DNA of 64,000 nt from Rallus limicola (Eukaryota; Chordata; Aves; Gruiformes; Rallidae): NCBI GenBank assembly GCA_022605955.1, contig JAKCOZ010000006.1, forward strand, positions 1,798,001 to 1,862,000, read 5' to 3'. Below, in pieces: positions 42,851-56,478 of the stretch (its first letter is position 1; each line of letters begins with the position of its first letter). Below the pieces are notes generated by a model. It saw only the letters and a list, made by a program, of their open reading frames with translations. It ran no database searches and was not told the DNA's origin. A program made the position numbers and the translations under genes.

Positions 42851-45800
42851 ATGGGGTGCTTCGGCACCCCCGTGCCTGATCTGATGCTAGCCTTGATGCT
42901 GGGGATGTATATCAGCTTCATCTCCACCTTTCCATGGGCCAGGAGGCTCAGGGTAAGGGAACATTGTGGCGCACTGAGCCGTGCCGGGTCCTGACATGGG
43001 CTGGTGTCGGGGGGTGTGGGTGCCTGGGAGCTGCTCCCATGTCACGAACTGTCTGGGGGTCTTGCAGAGGCGTTGGAGGAGGAAGCGTGGGAAGAGGTGT
43101 TGGAGGAAGGGCCATGGCAACAGCAAGGCGAGACTCAGGGTAGGTGACTCTGACTCCACACCACACTGTGCCGCACCACGTCATGACATAAAGCGGAGTT
43201 GTGGGGGCATGGGGGACTGTGGCAGGGGCTGGGTGCTGCTCCACACTCACCCATGTTCTGGGGCTCTTGCAGACATTTTGGAGGAAGAGGTTTGCAAAGA
43301 CCCGGTCGGGAGTGTGTCCTGAGCAGCCGAGCTGTGAGTGACCCCAGCACCGAGCGCCCTGCAAAGGGCTGACACCTCAAGGCAGCCCTGACACGGGGCT
43401 GTGCTGGGGGCTGCCAGACACTCACTCGATCTTGTCAATCATCAGGTTCTTCCCAAGCAACCGGAGGCACAGAGAAGCCGGTGGCACCTGAGACCATGTG
43501 GTGAGTGCTGGGGAGACCCCCAGCTCCTGCCCCAGACTCTCCACCTGTGCCCTACCTGTTTCGGGGTATCCCTGCCTGCCTGCCAGGGAGGGGCTGCTGC
43601 CAAGGGGTCCCACAGGAGGGCCCAGGCTGCAATTGGTCCCTTCTCTCTCCTCCTCTGCAGTGAGAAGGAGGAGACAGGGAGCGGGAAGCGCCTGTCACCG
43701 CGTGCCCCACGGAGCTCCATGGGCTCCCCGGACTCCCTCTCGGACACCAGATCTGTGTGTTCCAACGCCTTCCCTGAGTCCAGCCCCAGGGAAGTGGAGC
43801 CTTCTGCCAGGCAACACAAGGTAGGTGGCTGTTACCCTCCACCACACTGCACTGCACCATGTCATGATATGGAGTGGTGTGGGGGGAGCATGGGGGTCTG
43901 TAGCATAGGGCTGGGATCTGCTCCAAACTCACCCATGTTCTGGGGCTCTTGCAGAACTGGTGGAAGAAAATGTTTGGGAAGAGCAAGGCGAGAGTCGATT
44001 CAGAGCAGCCAAGTGGTGAGTGATCCCAGCACCGAGCGCCCTGCAAAGGGCTGACACCTCAAGGCAGCCCTGACACCGGGGCTGTGCTGGGGGCTGCCAG
44101 ACACTCACTCACTCTTGCCAATCATCAGGTTCTTCCCAAGAAACCGGAGGCACAGAGAAGCCTGTGGCACCTGAGACCATGTGGTGAGTGCTGGGGAGAC
44201 CCCCAGCTCCTGCCCCAGACTATCCACCTGTGCTCTGCCTGTTTCGGGGTATCCCTGCCTGCCTGCCAGGGAGGGGCTGCTGCCCAGGGGTCCCACAGGA
44301 GGGCCCAGGCTGCAATTGGTCCCTTCTCTCTCCTCCTTTGCAGGGAGAAGGAGGAGACAGGGAGCGGGAAGTGCCCTTCCCCGCGTGCCCCACGGAGCTC
44401 CATGGGCTCTTGGGACTCCCTCTCGGACACCGGGTCTGGGCTTCTCAACACGTTCCCTGATTCCAGCCCCAACAAAGTGGAGCCTTCTGCCAGGCAACAC
44501 AAGGTAGGTGCCTGTTACTCTCCACCACACTGCACTGCACCACATCATGACATGGAGTGGTGTGGGGGGAGCATGGGGGTCTGTAGCATAGGGCTGGGAT
44601 CTGCTCCACACTCACCCATGTTCTGGGGCTCTTGCAGAACTGGTGGAAGAAAATGTTTGGGAAGAGCAAGGCGGGAGTCGATTCAGAGCAGCCAAGTGGT
44701 GAGTGACCCCAGCACCGAGTGCCCTGCAAAGGGCTGACACCTCAAGGCAGCCCTGACACCGGGGCTGTGCTAGGGGCTGTCAGACACTAACTTGGTCTTG
44801 TTCCTCATCAGGTTCTTCCCAAGCAGCTGGAGAAACAGGGAAGCCCGTGGCACCTGAGACCATGTGGTGAGTGCTGGGGAGACCCTCAGCTCCTGCCCCA
44901 GACTCTCCACCTGTGCCCTGCCCGTTTTGGGTGTCCCTGCCTGCCTGCCAGGGAGGGGCTGCTGCCCTGGGGTCCCCAAGGACGGCCCAGGCTGCAATTG
45001 GTCCCTTCTCTCTCCTCCTCTGCAGGGAGAAGGAGGAGATAGGGAGCGGGAAGTGCCCTTCGCCGCGTGCCCCACGGAGCTCCATGGGCTCCCTGGGCTC
45101 CTTGTCCAATAGTGGGCCTGTGCGTTCGAACGCCTTCCCTGAGTCCAGCCCCAGGGAAGTGGAGCCTTCTGCCAGGCAACACAAGGTAGGTGCCTGTTAC
45201 CCTCCACCACACTGCTGTGTGCCTTGTCATGACATGGAGTGGTGTGGGGGAAGCATGGGGGTCTGTAGCATAGGGCTGGGTGCTGCTCCACACTCACCCA
45301 TGTTCTGGGGCTCTTGCAGAACTGGTGGAAGAAGTTGTTTGGGAAGAGCAAGGCGAGAGTTGCTTCAGAGCAGCCAAGTGGTGAGTGATCCCAGCACCGA
45401 GCACCCTGCAAAGGGCTGACACCTCAAGGCAGCCCTGACACCGGGGCTGTGCTGGGGGCTGCCAGACACTCACTCACTCACTCACTCACGTCAACCATCA
45501 GGTTCTTCCCAAGCAGCTGAAGACACAGAGAAGCCTTCATCACCTGAGACCATGTGGTGAGTGCTGGGGAGACCCCCAGCTCCTTCCCTAGACTAACCAC
45601 CCGTGCCCTGGCTGTTTCGGGGTATGCCTGCCTGCCTGCCTGCCAGGGAGGGGCTGCTGCCCAGGGGTCCCACAGGAGGGCCCAGGCTGCAATTGGTCCC
45701 TTCTCTTTCCTCCTCTGCAGGGAGAAGGAGGAGACAACGTGCGGGAATCTCCTATCCCCGTGTGCTCTGCAGAGCTCCATGGGCTCCCTGGGCTCCTTGT

Positions 45801-48800
45801 CCAACAGCGGGTCTGGGCGTCTCAACACCTTCCCTGAGTCCAGCCCCAGGGAAGTGGAGCCTTCTGCCAGGCAACACAAGGTAGGTGCCTGTTACTCTTC
45901 ACCACACTGCACTGCACCACATCATGACATGGAGTGGTGTGGGGGGAGCATGGGGGTCTGTAGCATAGGGCTGGGATCTGCTCCACACTCACCCATGTTC
46001 TGGGGCTCTTGCAGAACTGGTGGAAGAAGTTGTTTGGGAAGAGCAAGGCGAGAGTCGATTCAGAGCAGCCAAGTGGTGAGTGATCCCAGCACCGAGCGCC
46101 CTGCAAAGGGCTGACACCTCAAGGCAGCCCTGATACGGGGCTGTGCTGGGGGCTGCCAGACACTCACTCGGTCTTGTTCCTCATCAGGTTCTTCCCAAGC
46201 AGCTGGAGACACAGAGAAGCCTTCATCACCTGAGACCATGTGGTGAGTGCTGGGGAGACCCCCAGCTCCTGGCCCAGACTCTCCACCTTTGCCCATGCTC
46301 TTACGTGGTATCCCTGACTGCCTGCCTGCCAGGGAGGGACTGCTGCTCAGTGGTCCCAAAGGACGGCCCAGGCTGCAATTGGTCCCTTCTCTCTCCTCCT
46401 CTGCAGGGAGAAGGAGGAGACAAGGAGTGGGAATCTCCTGTCCTCGCATGCCCCACGGAGCTCCACGGGCTCCCTGGGCTCCTTGTCAAAGCCCACGGCA
46501 CCCGAGACCATGAGGTGAGTGCTGGGGAGACCCCCAGCTCCTGGCCCAGAATTTCCACCTGTGCCCTGACTGTTTTATGGTGTCCCTGCCTGCCTGCCAG
46601 GGAGGGACTGCTGCTCAGTTGTCCCAAAGGAGGGCCCAGGCTGCAATTGGTCCCTTCTCTCTCCTCCTCTGCAGGGAGAACGAGGAGACAAGGAGTGGGA
46701 ATCTCCTGTCCCCGCATGCCCCACGGAGCTCCACGGGCTCCCTGGGCTCATTTTTGGACAGCGGATCCACCTGTCTCAATCCCTTCCCCGAGTCCAGCCC
46801 CAGCCAAGTGGAGCCTTCTTCCAACCGAGTCAAAGTAGGTGCCTGTTACTCCCCACCACACTGCACTGCACCATGTCCTGACATGGAGTGGTGTGCTGTT
46901 GCAGTTCCCTTGTCCCAAAAATGACTTTAGCCAGGGCTGGAAGGGCAGGATCCCGCACGCCGGCTATGGATGCACACCAATATGGTTAAAAGCAATCACC
47001 CCATTTTATTCTGGCAAGCTGAAGCCTTTTATACTTTCACAGAAGACAGCAAGCTCACATGGAGAGTTAGCTTTCACACAGATAGGTAGGGGCCTGAGAT
47101 GGGGCAGGGGAAACCCAGCTGCACGGTATCCAGCTTCTGTTACCACTTTGGAATGTAAGGAGCTCTCCTCAGAGTCCTAGTTCTCATGCTTGTTAGCTTC
47201 TTATCAGAGCTATGGCTCAGAGCAGGTGCTCAAGCTGTTGCAGGGGAAAATGGCCTTGATCACTTAACCAGTCACCCACAGTGTGGAGCATGGGGGTCTG
47301 TAGCATAGGGCTGGGAGCTGCTCCACACTCACCCACATTCTGGGGTTCTTGCAGAAGCGTTGGAGGAAGAGGGTTGGGAAGAGCAAGGCGAGAGTCCGCC
47401 TGGAGCAGCCGAGCGGTGAGTGATCCCTGCCCTGAGCACCTGGCAAAGGGCTGACACCCCATGGCAGCTCTGACACCGGGGCTGTGCTGGGGGCTGCCAG
47501 ACACTCACTTGGTCTCGTCCCTCATCAGGTTCTTCCCAACCAACTGGAGGCACAGAGGAGCCTTCAGCAACCCAGGACATGTGGTGAGTGCTGGGGAGAC
47601 CCCCAGGTCCTGCCCCAGACTCTCCACCTGTGCCCTGCCTGTTTTGGGTGTCCCTTCCTGGCTGCCTGCCAGGGAGGGGCTGATGCCAAGGGGTCCCACA
47701 GGAGGGCCCAGGCTGCCATTGGTCCCTTCTCTCTCCTCCTCTGCAGGGAGAAGGAGGAGACAGGGAGCGGGAAGTGCCATTCCCCGCCTGCCCCACGGAG
47801 CTCCATGGGCTCCCTGGGCTCCTTGTCCAATAGTGGGTCTGTGTGTTTCAACACCTTCCCTGATTCCGGCCCCAGGGAAGTGGAGCCTTCGGCCAGGACA
47901 CACAAGGTAGGTGCCTGTTACTCTCCACCACACTGCACTGCACCACATCATGACATGGAGTGGTGTGGGGGGAGCATGGGGGTCTGTAGCATAGGGCTGG
48001 GAGCTGCTCCACACTCACCCACATTCTGGGGTTCTTGCAGAAGCGTTGGAGGAAGAGGGTTGGGAAGAGCAAGGCGAGAGTCCGTCTGGAGCAGCCGAGC
48101 GGTGAGTGATCCCTGCCCTGAGCACCTGGCAAAGGGCTGACAGCCCACGGCAGCTCTGACACCGGGGCTGTGCTGGGGGCTGCCAGACACTCACTTGGTC
48201 TCGTCCCTCATCAGGTTCTTCCCAACCAACTGGAGGCACAGACAAGCCCGTGGCACCAGCAACCCAGGACATGTGGTGAGTGCTGGGGAGACCCCCAGCT
48301 CCTGGCCCAGACTCTGCACCTGTGCCCTGCCCGTTTTGGGTGTCCCTGCCTGCCTGCCAGGGAGGGGCTGCTGCCCCGGGGTCCCACAGGAGGGCCCAGG
48401 CTGCCATTGGTCCCTTCTCTCTCGTCCTCTGCAGGGAGGAGGAGGAGGAGACAAGGAGCGGGAGGCGCCTGTCCTCTAGCGCCTCGCTGAGCCCCGCGGT
48501 CTCCGTGAACTCCTTGTTGGACGTGCTGTCCGCGTGCCTCGACCCCTTCCCCGAGTCCCGCCGCAGGGAAGTGGCCCCTTCTCGCAGACGAGTCAGGGTA
48601 GGTGCCTGTTACTCCCCACCACGCTGCGCCCGGCTCCAGTCGCTCAGGATCCGGCGCGTCGCCGCCCTCTTAGCGAGGCGGCCGCGGCCCGTTCCGCCTC
48701 GTTCGTTCCCACAATCCTCCGCGAAGCGGAAAGGGGAAGGCGGCCGCCAATGAGCGGCCGCTTGGGCGGTGACGGCCCGCCCCGTTGGCAGCCTTGAAGG

Positions 48801-51356
48801 GTCGGCGCGGCGGGGCAGGTGCCGTGCGGGGCCTGGGCTGTGTGGAGCAGGTGCTGGGCACCCGCGGGAGGAATGGGAAGGGCGAGGCCGCTGCCGGGGC
48901 GCAAAGGCGCGTGGGGGGTGAGGAGGGGGCTGAGCAGCCGTGCGTGGGGGTAGGGAGAGAGGCAGCCCTGGGTGGGGTGTGGGGGGGAGGTGCTGAGCAG
49001 CCATGGGTGGCATAGGGTGCCTTGGGGGTTTCTGAGCACCCGTGGGTATAGGGGTAGGGGTGATAGGCACCTGTGGGTTTGGGAGGGTTCTGGGCACCCC
49101 TGAGTGGGGGGTAAGGTGCATGCTGTGAAGGTGTGTGGGGTGCTGAGCTCCTCCTGGGGTTGCATGAGGACTCCCAGAGGGGCAGGGTGGGTGGGTGCCC
49201 TCAAAGAAGGGGAAGGTAGCACCCCAAAGCCTCCTTCCCTGCTCCAGCCTCGTACAGCATGGGTGAGACACGGGCGCACCCCGAACCCTCCATCGTTGAA
49301 GATGGCTGAGGAGGAGGAGGAGGAGGAAGACCCGGTGCCCAGCCATGATCTCCAGCACGGGCTGTGCCACGCAGCACCGGTAGCTGCAGGGCCACTTTGT
49401 GAGTGGCAGGAGTGGCAGCAGCTCCAGCGCCAGGTCGAGGCTTTGGGGTTGTGCATGGCACGTCGGCAGCCTGACACCCAGCCCTGGGGAGCAGCACCTG
49501 GCTCGCACCAAGCCCGCCTGCCTTCACCGTCGGGGATGTGAAATGGCTGTGGACCTGTCAGCCAGCCCACCCCCAGCAGCCCAGGTGTGGGGGCAGCCGC
49601 ACCCCCCTGGCCCCTGTTTTGTGGCAGCAGCACTGGGGAATTAAATCTGTTTTTGTCTGAAGGGCTTGTTTCTGTCTGGGAGTGGTTGGGGTACCCAAGC
49701 TGGGGCTCGGCTCTGCAACAGCTCTCCCCTGGGTTTCCACTCTGTGTCCTTCCCTGGGCTGTCCTGAAGCGTTTCCAGCAATGGTCACAGACTGGTCAGG
49801 GCTGGGAGGGGCCTCAAAGATCATCCAGTCCCACCCCCTGCCATGGGCACAGACACCTCTTCCCCAGCCCAGGCTGCTCAAGGTGCCAGCCAGCCCGGCC
49901 CTGGACACCTCCAGGGATGGGGCAGCCACCATCTCCCTGGATCCCCCATGCCAGGGCCTCACCCCTCTCAGAGGGAAGAATTTCTTCCCAATATCCAATG
50001 TAAATCTGCCCCGTTTCAGTTTAAACCCATCCCTCTCATCCTGTCACTCCTGGCCCTTCTAAAATGTCCCTCCCCAGCTTTCCCGTAGGCCTTTCAGGGT
50101 CTGGAAGGTGCTGTAAGATCTCCCTGGAGCCTTCTCCTGGCTGCCCCAGCCCAACTCTCCCAGCCTGGCTTCACGGGAGAGGTGCTCCAGCCCTCTGATA
50201 ATCTTTGTGGCCTCCTCTGGACCTGTTCCAGCAGTCCCATGTGCTTCTTATGTTGGGGACCCCAGAACTGGACCCAGCTGCACCACCTCATGATATGGTG
50301 TGGAGGAATGGCTAGCTAACAGAGGCCACATACACATGGGCCAGTGGTCCGAGCTGGAATTTGGGAGGCATCGTACACAGCTAGTCTAGTTGCTGATATG
50401 AACTGGACGTGCTATTCTTGGATACCTGAGTTGCAGACAACAGGATGCCTCTCTGATTCAGGCGTGAGGAAAGGGGGATGGAGCTGAGCACCGATGAAGA
50501 ACTAAGGGCAGGACTGACCTTAAAAATAATATCCACTAATGAGCTTGGCTTTTGCAATATGTAATGAGCTAATTAGAACTCTTATAAAAGATGACTGTAG
50601 TATTCAATAAATGGAGCTTGCTGATTACTTGCATGGAGTGTCCAAGTCTTCCCTCCGTCGCAACAATATGGAGTGGTGTGGGGGGAGCATGGGGTCTGTA
50701 GCATAGGGCTGGGAGCTGCTCCACACTCAGCCTTGTTCTGGGTATCTTAGAGAAGTGTTGGATGAAGAGGTTTGGAAAGAGGATGGCGAGAGTCCGTCTG
50801 GAGCAGCCAAGTGGTGAGTGACCCTGGCAACGAGCGCCCTGCAAAGGGCTGACACCCCACGCCAGCCCGGACATGGGGCTGTGCTGGGGGCTGCCAGACA
50901 CTCATTCGTGTCTCGTCCCTCATCAGGTTCTTCCCAAGCAACTGGAGGTGTAGAGAAGCCTGCGGCACCCGAGACCATGTGGTGAGTGCTGGGGAGACCC
51001 CCAGCTCCTGTCTCAGCCTCAGCCTGTGCCCTGTCCTTGCCCACATTGGGCAGCCCTGCCTGCTGGCTGGGGAGGAGCGGGGTCGCACCAGAGGGGCCAA
51101 GCTGCAATTGGGTTTGTTCTCGCTCCTACACTAAAGGGAGGAGGAGACAATGAGCATGAGGTGCCTGTCCCCATGTGCTCTGCTGGGCTCCATGGTCTCC
51201 CTGGGCTCTCTCTTGGATGGCATATCTGTATCTCTTGACTCCTTCCCAGAGCCCAGGCCTGGTGCGATGGGGAAGCAGGAAGCTCTCAACCCATCGCGAG
51301 CCCTCCAGACCCAGCAGAGGATGACCGTGAGGCGCCTGTCACCCTTACTCTGCTGA
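42851..51356 (+). CDS. Modular repeat-exon gene, copy 3 (predicted 852 aa)
   Basis: Exons: 42851-42952, 43068-43139, 43273-43333, 43446-43500, 43661-43820, 43955-44015, 44129-44183, 44344-44503, 44638-44698, 44812-44866, 45026-45185, 45320-45380, 45502-45556, 45721-45880, 46015-46075, 46188-46242, 46407-46514, 46675-46834, 47355-47415, 47529-47583, 47747-47906, 48041-48101, 48215-48275, 48435-48597, 50753-50813, 50927-50981, 51137-51356. Sum 853 codons, no internal stop. All four proximal C exons are the 61-nt form. The A exon at 48215 has the two extra codons also seen in copy 2. The final B exon has an in-frame loss of one codon (EEE instead of EKEE) relative to copy 1. It ends at TGA 51354-51356, at the ERV edge. 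Confidence 0.65.
46407..46514 (+). other. Chimeric B/A exon (copy 3)
   Basis: Same fusion and donor as 10728-10835, with RSSTGS as in copies 2 and 4. Confidence 0.85.
46897..47280 (-). mobile_element. Solo LTR 1 (unit 3)
   Basis: 384 bp with the same termini and intron position as 11218-11601. Confidence 0.85.
48435..48945. promoter_or_regulatory. CpG island (unit 3)
   Basis: Counterpart of 12746-13260. Confidence 0.7.
49302..49541 (+). CDS. Short acidic-protein gene, copy 3 (79 aa), unrecognised
   Basis: Same frame as 32733-32975, with seven instead of eight Glu after MA (in-frame loss of one GAG) and Asp to Arg in the Gln-rich part (QQLQRQVEAL). Strong start context kept (aagATGg). ATTAAA follows 100 bp after the stop. 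In-frame indels only, as expected if coding, but the GAG run would also favour that by chance. Confidence 0.4.
   Translation: MAEEEEEEEDPVPSHDLQHGLCHAAPVAAGPLCEWQEWQQLQRQVEALGLCMARRQPDTQPWGAAPGSHQARLPSPSGM
49640..49645 (+). terminator. Poly(A) signal ATTAAA (unit 3)
   Basis: Same motif and downstream T/G-rich sequence as in units 1 and 2. Confidence 0.55.
49781..50276 (-). repeat. CR1 fragment, antisense (unit 3)
   Basis: Counterpart of 14096-14591, with the same deletion join to 'ctgcaccacctcatgatatgg'. Confidence 0.9.
50299..50665 (+). mobile_element. Solo LTR 2 (unit 3)
   Basis: 367 bp, ATATGG duplication at 50293-50298 and 50666-50671. Confidence 0.9.
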
Positions 51357-51357
51357 A

Positions 51358-52684
51358 GCAGGTATTCTTTATTCTTTATTGCAGCACATAGAGAGCATGC
51401 TCAGTGAGACTTAGGAGGTCTTCTGTTGGACTTCAGGGATGAAGGCTGGACGTCTTCCTCACTCTCAGCACATGCTCTTTATGTTTCTTCTCTGTGGCTA
51501 TCTGAACTTAACAAAACACATTCCTTTTCCCTGAAAACAAGATCCACTCTGTCTCTGAATTGGTCGTTAGTCTCATTATTTATGACTCCCCTATCTCCTC
51601 CGGATCCTGCAAGGCTGGCTGTTATGGCTAAGTTTTGTAGGTGCTTTCACAAAACAGTTCACAGCACAGCCATATCCTACTAGAATCCAAAACAAAGATA
51701 ATCTTAAAATACATAAATGAAAGTGGCATTAATTGTCTCAAGCTACATCCTCATCAATCTATTCAGCATTATTATATTTCACTGAATCAAGTTCTCCTGC
51801 TGACCCACAGAGCAGGACGCTGCTCCAGAAGCACACAGCAGGACTCCACACTCACTTGGTGCTTCCTTTAATGTCTCAGTCCCACCTGCACAAGTTCTTT
51901 GTATGATGAAACCAAACCAGAACCACACTCGCTATAATTACCGAGATTCCAATCATCAACCTCCACGGGCTCCCTGCTCCCCTCATGGACCCAAGCCATG
52001 GACATGGACAAGGGGTAGCTGGTCCTCAAGGTCATTCACACTCTGCAACACCAAGCACAAGTGCTCCAAGGAGCTACAGGTGCCTGATCTGCTGCTGGCT
52101 GTGCATCCGGGAATCCCCTGGGGCACCCCCCCTCTGCTATGTGGGAGCAATAAATACTCTTCTTATAATGCCATGTCATTGAATCATCCCCCCCTTTCCA
52201 TGATCCTTACAAATTCTTTTGTAATCTCAAAATCCTTTTTAATGGCCTGGCCTTGGAGCCCACGCAGCTTGTTACATCTTCTCACTCCCTTCTCCAGTGG
52301 CAAAATACGACCAGGTAGGTCGCTCTCATACCTTGATGGCTGTGAAAGTTTATAACAGCACCTTTTAAGCATCTTTTAAGTCCAGGGCTGTAAACCAAAC
52401 CTGAGCATCCTTAAGCTGTGTGAGCAGTGTGTAGGGATTAGCTACCACGGTGTGGAGATTTTTAACAAGAGTATTTATTGCTCTGAGGTCTTGCACTATT
52501 CAATAGCTTCCATTGGTAAAATAGGAGTATTCTGTTCTGATTCCCATTCGACTAATGATCCCTGCAAAAGAAAGCATCTTTTAGCTCAATGTCCCTCCAA
52601 TCTGGATCCAAATTCTCAACAATCAAGTCCAATCCTTTTGCCACCTTGGAGGGATCATCCCTATATCCTTTAGCTAGTTCCTTC
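51358..52684 (-). mobile_element. Decayed gammaretrovirus-like ERV, antisense (unit 3)
   Basis: Counterpart of 15676-17000. LTR to 52186, polypurine tract just right of it, env-tail-like ORF ending at 52184, RT scrap about 52370-52545 and gag scrap about 52575-52670, in the order expected on the minus strand. Carries the same stop in the RT scrap as unit 1. Confidence 0.75.
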
Positions 52685-52831
52685 CTGTCAGAGTTTTGCC
52701 TAGCAATGTGCTGGCAGAGAAGGGTCTGCAGGGGGGGGCTGCTGCAAGGAGCAGCCAGAAGCTCTCTGCAGGCCCCACAGAGAAAACAATAGCTGGCTCC
52801 TGGCCGGAGTTGCTACTCTGCAAAGAAATTC

Positions 52832-53145
52832 CCTCTAATATCCAATTTAAACCTTCCTTCCTTTAGCTTTAATCCCTTCCCCCTTCTCCTGCCATTATCT
52901 ACCCTTTCTAAAAAGTTGATACCCCTCTCTTTCCAGAGAGAGTGGTGAGGGGCTGGAACAGGCTGCCCAGAGAGGGGGTGAGTGCCCCGTCCCTGGAGGT
53001 GTTCAAGGCCAGGTTGGAGGGGGCCCAGGGCAACCTTGTGTAGCTCCAGGCTTGGAGGTTGGTGGCCCTGACTGTCGCAGGGTTGTTGGAATCCTTGGGG
53101 TCCCTTCCAACCCAGACCAGTCTATGGTTCTATGATTCTATGTCC
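52832..53145 (+). repeat. CR1 inverted pair (unit 3)
   Basis: Counterpart of 17149-17460. Confidence 0.85.
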
Positions 53146-53225
53146 AAGGAGACATCCAAGCCCCTCTGAGCCCCTCACATCCTTCTGCACTGGCTGTGGA
53201 ATGCCTTGCTGGCATTTAGATTGCA

Positions 53226-53400
53226 GAATCACAGAATCACAAGGTTGGAACAGACCTTTAAGCTCATCAAGTCCAGCTGTTCCTGTCCTATGTTAAAGCA
53301 TATCCCTGAGCACCTCATCTACCTGTCTTTTAAACTCATCCAGGCTGGTGACTCAGCCACCTCCCTGGGCAGCCCGTTCCCGGCCCTGACAACTCTTTCA
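53226..53400 (-). repeat. CR1 3' end, antisense (unit 3)
   Basis: Counterpart of 17545-17720. Confidence 0.85.
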
Positions 53401-56040
53401 GTGAAAGAGCCTTTGTCTGAAGTGGAGGGGTTGGAGGGGTCAGAGCAGATGGTTGAAATAAGCTCTGGAAAGGGAAAGGTGGTTCCCAGTACATTCCTGC
53501 AATTTGCTGTAGTGGAGCTGGGGAGATTCTGGACGAGGTTCATGTAGTAATGGGTTAATCCAGGCTCACCAACTCCTCTTGACATCCACAAGGCTTGATG
53601 CATCCCTGTCTGACAGGCACTGATTCAGCCTGCTCGCATTTTCTTGGGGCCCAGATCCTGCAGCTTGAACCTGGACAGGTGAATACTACCTGGACCAGCT
53701 TGGAGAGGGGAGTGTGATACGTGCTTGCTTTAGGATACCCAAGTTAACAGGTTTGTCAGCGTGGCCACGAATGCTAAATTTTAACTTTTGGCAAATAAGG
53801 TTTTAATTTTTCAAGTCGAAAGCTATGTCATTGGAAATGGCCTGCTTGGCTTGGGTGGGAGCACACACAAAAGCCTTTCTCAGGGACATAGGTTGAATCT
53901 GGCTGTGCAGCTCCAAGTTTGGTCCCATCTCTGACTTGGAGGAGGTCAAGGTTTTTTCTGTGCGAGAGAAAAAGCCAGGGAGACATTCAGCCTGGGAGAC
54001 TTGCTGCTCAGGTCAAGTTATGACTTAGGAGGGAAACTGAGTCACGAAGCGGCACAGGAGAAAATTTTGACTAATTCTCCAGATTGGCCAAGAGCACCAA
54101 CACCTCCTGCCACCCCTTTTCTCAGCATCTTAATTTGCCAGGTAAATGCTGACTGCTGTCAACCCTGTGTGCTCTGAGGTAGGTATGTGTATGGGATGGA
54201 GGGGGCTGCAGGATCAAGCTGGCTGCTATCAACTCCCCACGTAAAACCCCAGGCAGGCTCCAAGGTGAAACCTTATAGGTTTAACCTTTTCTTATGTCCT
54301 GCTGAGCTTCACTCCAGCTTGTTCCTTGACCTGGGAAACCACCTTTGAATGTCAAGGTTCCCATGCCTGTGTAACTCTTTCTCCCTTTGTAAAATCTTTT
54401 TCTTAAAAGGGCTTCCTCCCCTGGCCATCTGCTCATGACAAAGTGCTCTCGGCCTATCCACCAACACCCATCCATCTCCATCGGCACAGCTAGCCCTGCT
54501 GAGCGTGCTGCATAATTAGATCTTGGCTCTCTCATGAGCCTTGTGCATGCGGTTTGCCCAGCCATGGAAAAGGGTGGTTGCAAAAAATAGGGATAAAGGG
54601 CTGGAGGGTAGGGAGAGGAAACATACCTGCACCTTAAATAGCTATTTGTACCTACTGGGGATGCTGCAGAGCAGGCTGGGCATCACAAGAGAGGGGTTTG
54701 GGCCTTTTTCTGTTTCCCCTCTCTATGTTTTGGGAGGGGATGTGCTTGCATTGGATGTTTGCACATGTCAAAGGTGGTTGCTGGTACAAACATAGGACCC
54801 AAGTGAGTGTTTGCATCTGTACTGCTGTGTGTGGGATGATGTGGAATTGCAGTGTGAGCTGTATCCTTCCTGGGGGAGGGGTGGGGGGCGGGTGGGGGTG
54901 GGCAGCGAGAGGTTTGAGTGCAAGTGGGGATTTGGCATCCACGATTCAAGAAGCGTCTGGCCGATGCGCTCGGTGCCCTGCTCTGCCTGGGCTGGGCCTG
55001 TGTGGAGCCAGGAGCTGGACACAACGGTCATTATGGGTCTCTTCCAACTCAGGATATTCTGTGATTCTATGGTTGCATATCTGCTTTCCTGGTTTCAGGG
55101 TGTTTCTTTGGACCTGAAGAAGAAACTATCGGCAACCCTGGTGCTAACCTTATTTTTGGGCCTCTGTTACTACAAAGAAACCTACACACCAAGAATTCTT
55201 TTCTTCCTTTCCCCTCTATTTCTTTCTGCTTTTGTGAAAAACTGTGAAGGGAATTAAACTTCTTAAAGAGCAAAACCATTTCATTCTTTCTGAATTAGGT
55301 GTCATTTTTTTCCATGCAAAAAAATGCAAAGTAGTAAGTCTTCAAAACAGTGATAGTTGTGGGCCTGCTACTGAGGTGTCACAGCACATCTCACCCTCAA
55401 GCTAAAGCCATAATTTCATGGATAATTTATGCAATATTCCCCACCTGGCCAAAAAAGGTGGTATGGGATGTCCACAGTGGAGTTGGAAGTGTTGATCTGC
55501 TTGAGGCTCTGCAGGCTTTCCACTTCTTGCTTTTACTTTGACTGGTATAGGGTTTTTTTGCTGGTGTATTTATTCTGGAGAAAGAGAGGACCTCTCCTGA
55601 GATAGGGGTTCATTCTCTGCCAGCAAATTAAGAGTTAAAAGGTTCAGGCTTCTCATGCCAGTGATTGATCCTACTGCAGTAGAGCTGAAGATGCTGCTAA
55701 GAGCAATCTGAAGAGTGATTTGCTGGGTCTGCTGGGTTCAGAGAGAGAAGATGATGATGAAGGGGAACTAAATGCACTGAGTGAGTCTGCTGCTGACTGT
55801 CTGTTCCTCATGGGCAGGGAGTTGCTGTGACCACCGGACCAACACCCTCATGGGATTACAGGGTAACCCAGGTTGGCAAGGACCTCAGGAGAACACCTAG
55901 TCCAACCACCTCCTCCTGGACAGGAACTGTGACCAGCTGTTTGGTTTGGCAGTATGGTTACAGGGTCTGAAATTGTTTTGTGGAGGAGTTGATAGCCCTG
56001 GGTTCATCCAGGCTTGCTGACCATTGGAAATGAATGGGAA
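53401..56040. other. Spacer across the unit 3/4 boundary, no gene recognised
   Basis: 53401-54318 matches 17721-18635. From 54319 it matches unit 2, including the deletion join near 54407. No coding block recognised. Confidence 0.6.
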
Positions 56041-56478
56041 GATCACAGAAGCACAGAATCACACGGTTGGAAAAGACCTTTAAGACCATCAAGTCCAACC
56101 GTCCCTGTCCTGTGCTAAACCAGATCCCTGAGTACCTCATCTCCCCTCTGTTAAACACCCCCAGGGGTGGGGACTCGGCCCCCTCCCTGGGCAGCCTGTG
56201 CCACAGCCCCACAACTCTGCCAGGGAAGAACTTTGCCCTCCCAGCTGAGCTGACCCTGCCCTGGCACAGCTTGAGCCCACTGCCCCTTGTCCCATCTCCT
56301 GTCCCCTGGCTGAAGAGACCAGCGCCCACCTCTCTGCACCCTCCTGGCAGGGCAGGGGAGGTGCTGAGAAGGTCTCCCCTCAGCCTCCTCTTCTCCAGGC
56401 TCAACACCCCAGCTCCCTCAGCTGCTCCTCAGAGGATTTGTCCTCCAACCCCTTCCCCAGCCTGGTTGCCCTTCTCTG
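56041..56478 (-). repeat. CR1 fragment, antisense (unit 4)
   Basis: Counterpart of 3029-3467, with the same shortened internal end as units 1 and 3. Confidence 0.9.

Larger units (their letters stand above)
43345..48597 (+). repeat. Exon-module array, unit 3
   Basis: A exons at 43446, 44129, 44812, 45502, 46188, 47529 and 48215. The intron before the A exon at 45502 has a short (ACTC)n run (about 45468-45489). Confidence 0.95.
36759..54318. repeat. Macro-unit 3 of the tandem duplication
   Basis: Closest to unit 1: same module count, same loss of the relic B exon before the second LTR, and same full ERV remnant. Private feature: about 1.27 kb near the unit start is replaced by a ~170-bp patchwork (37119-37290). 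Confidence 0.95.
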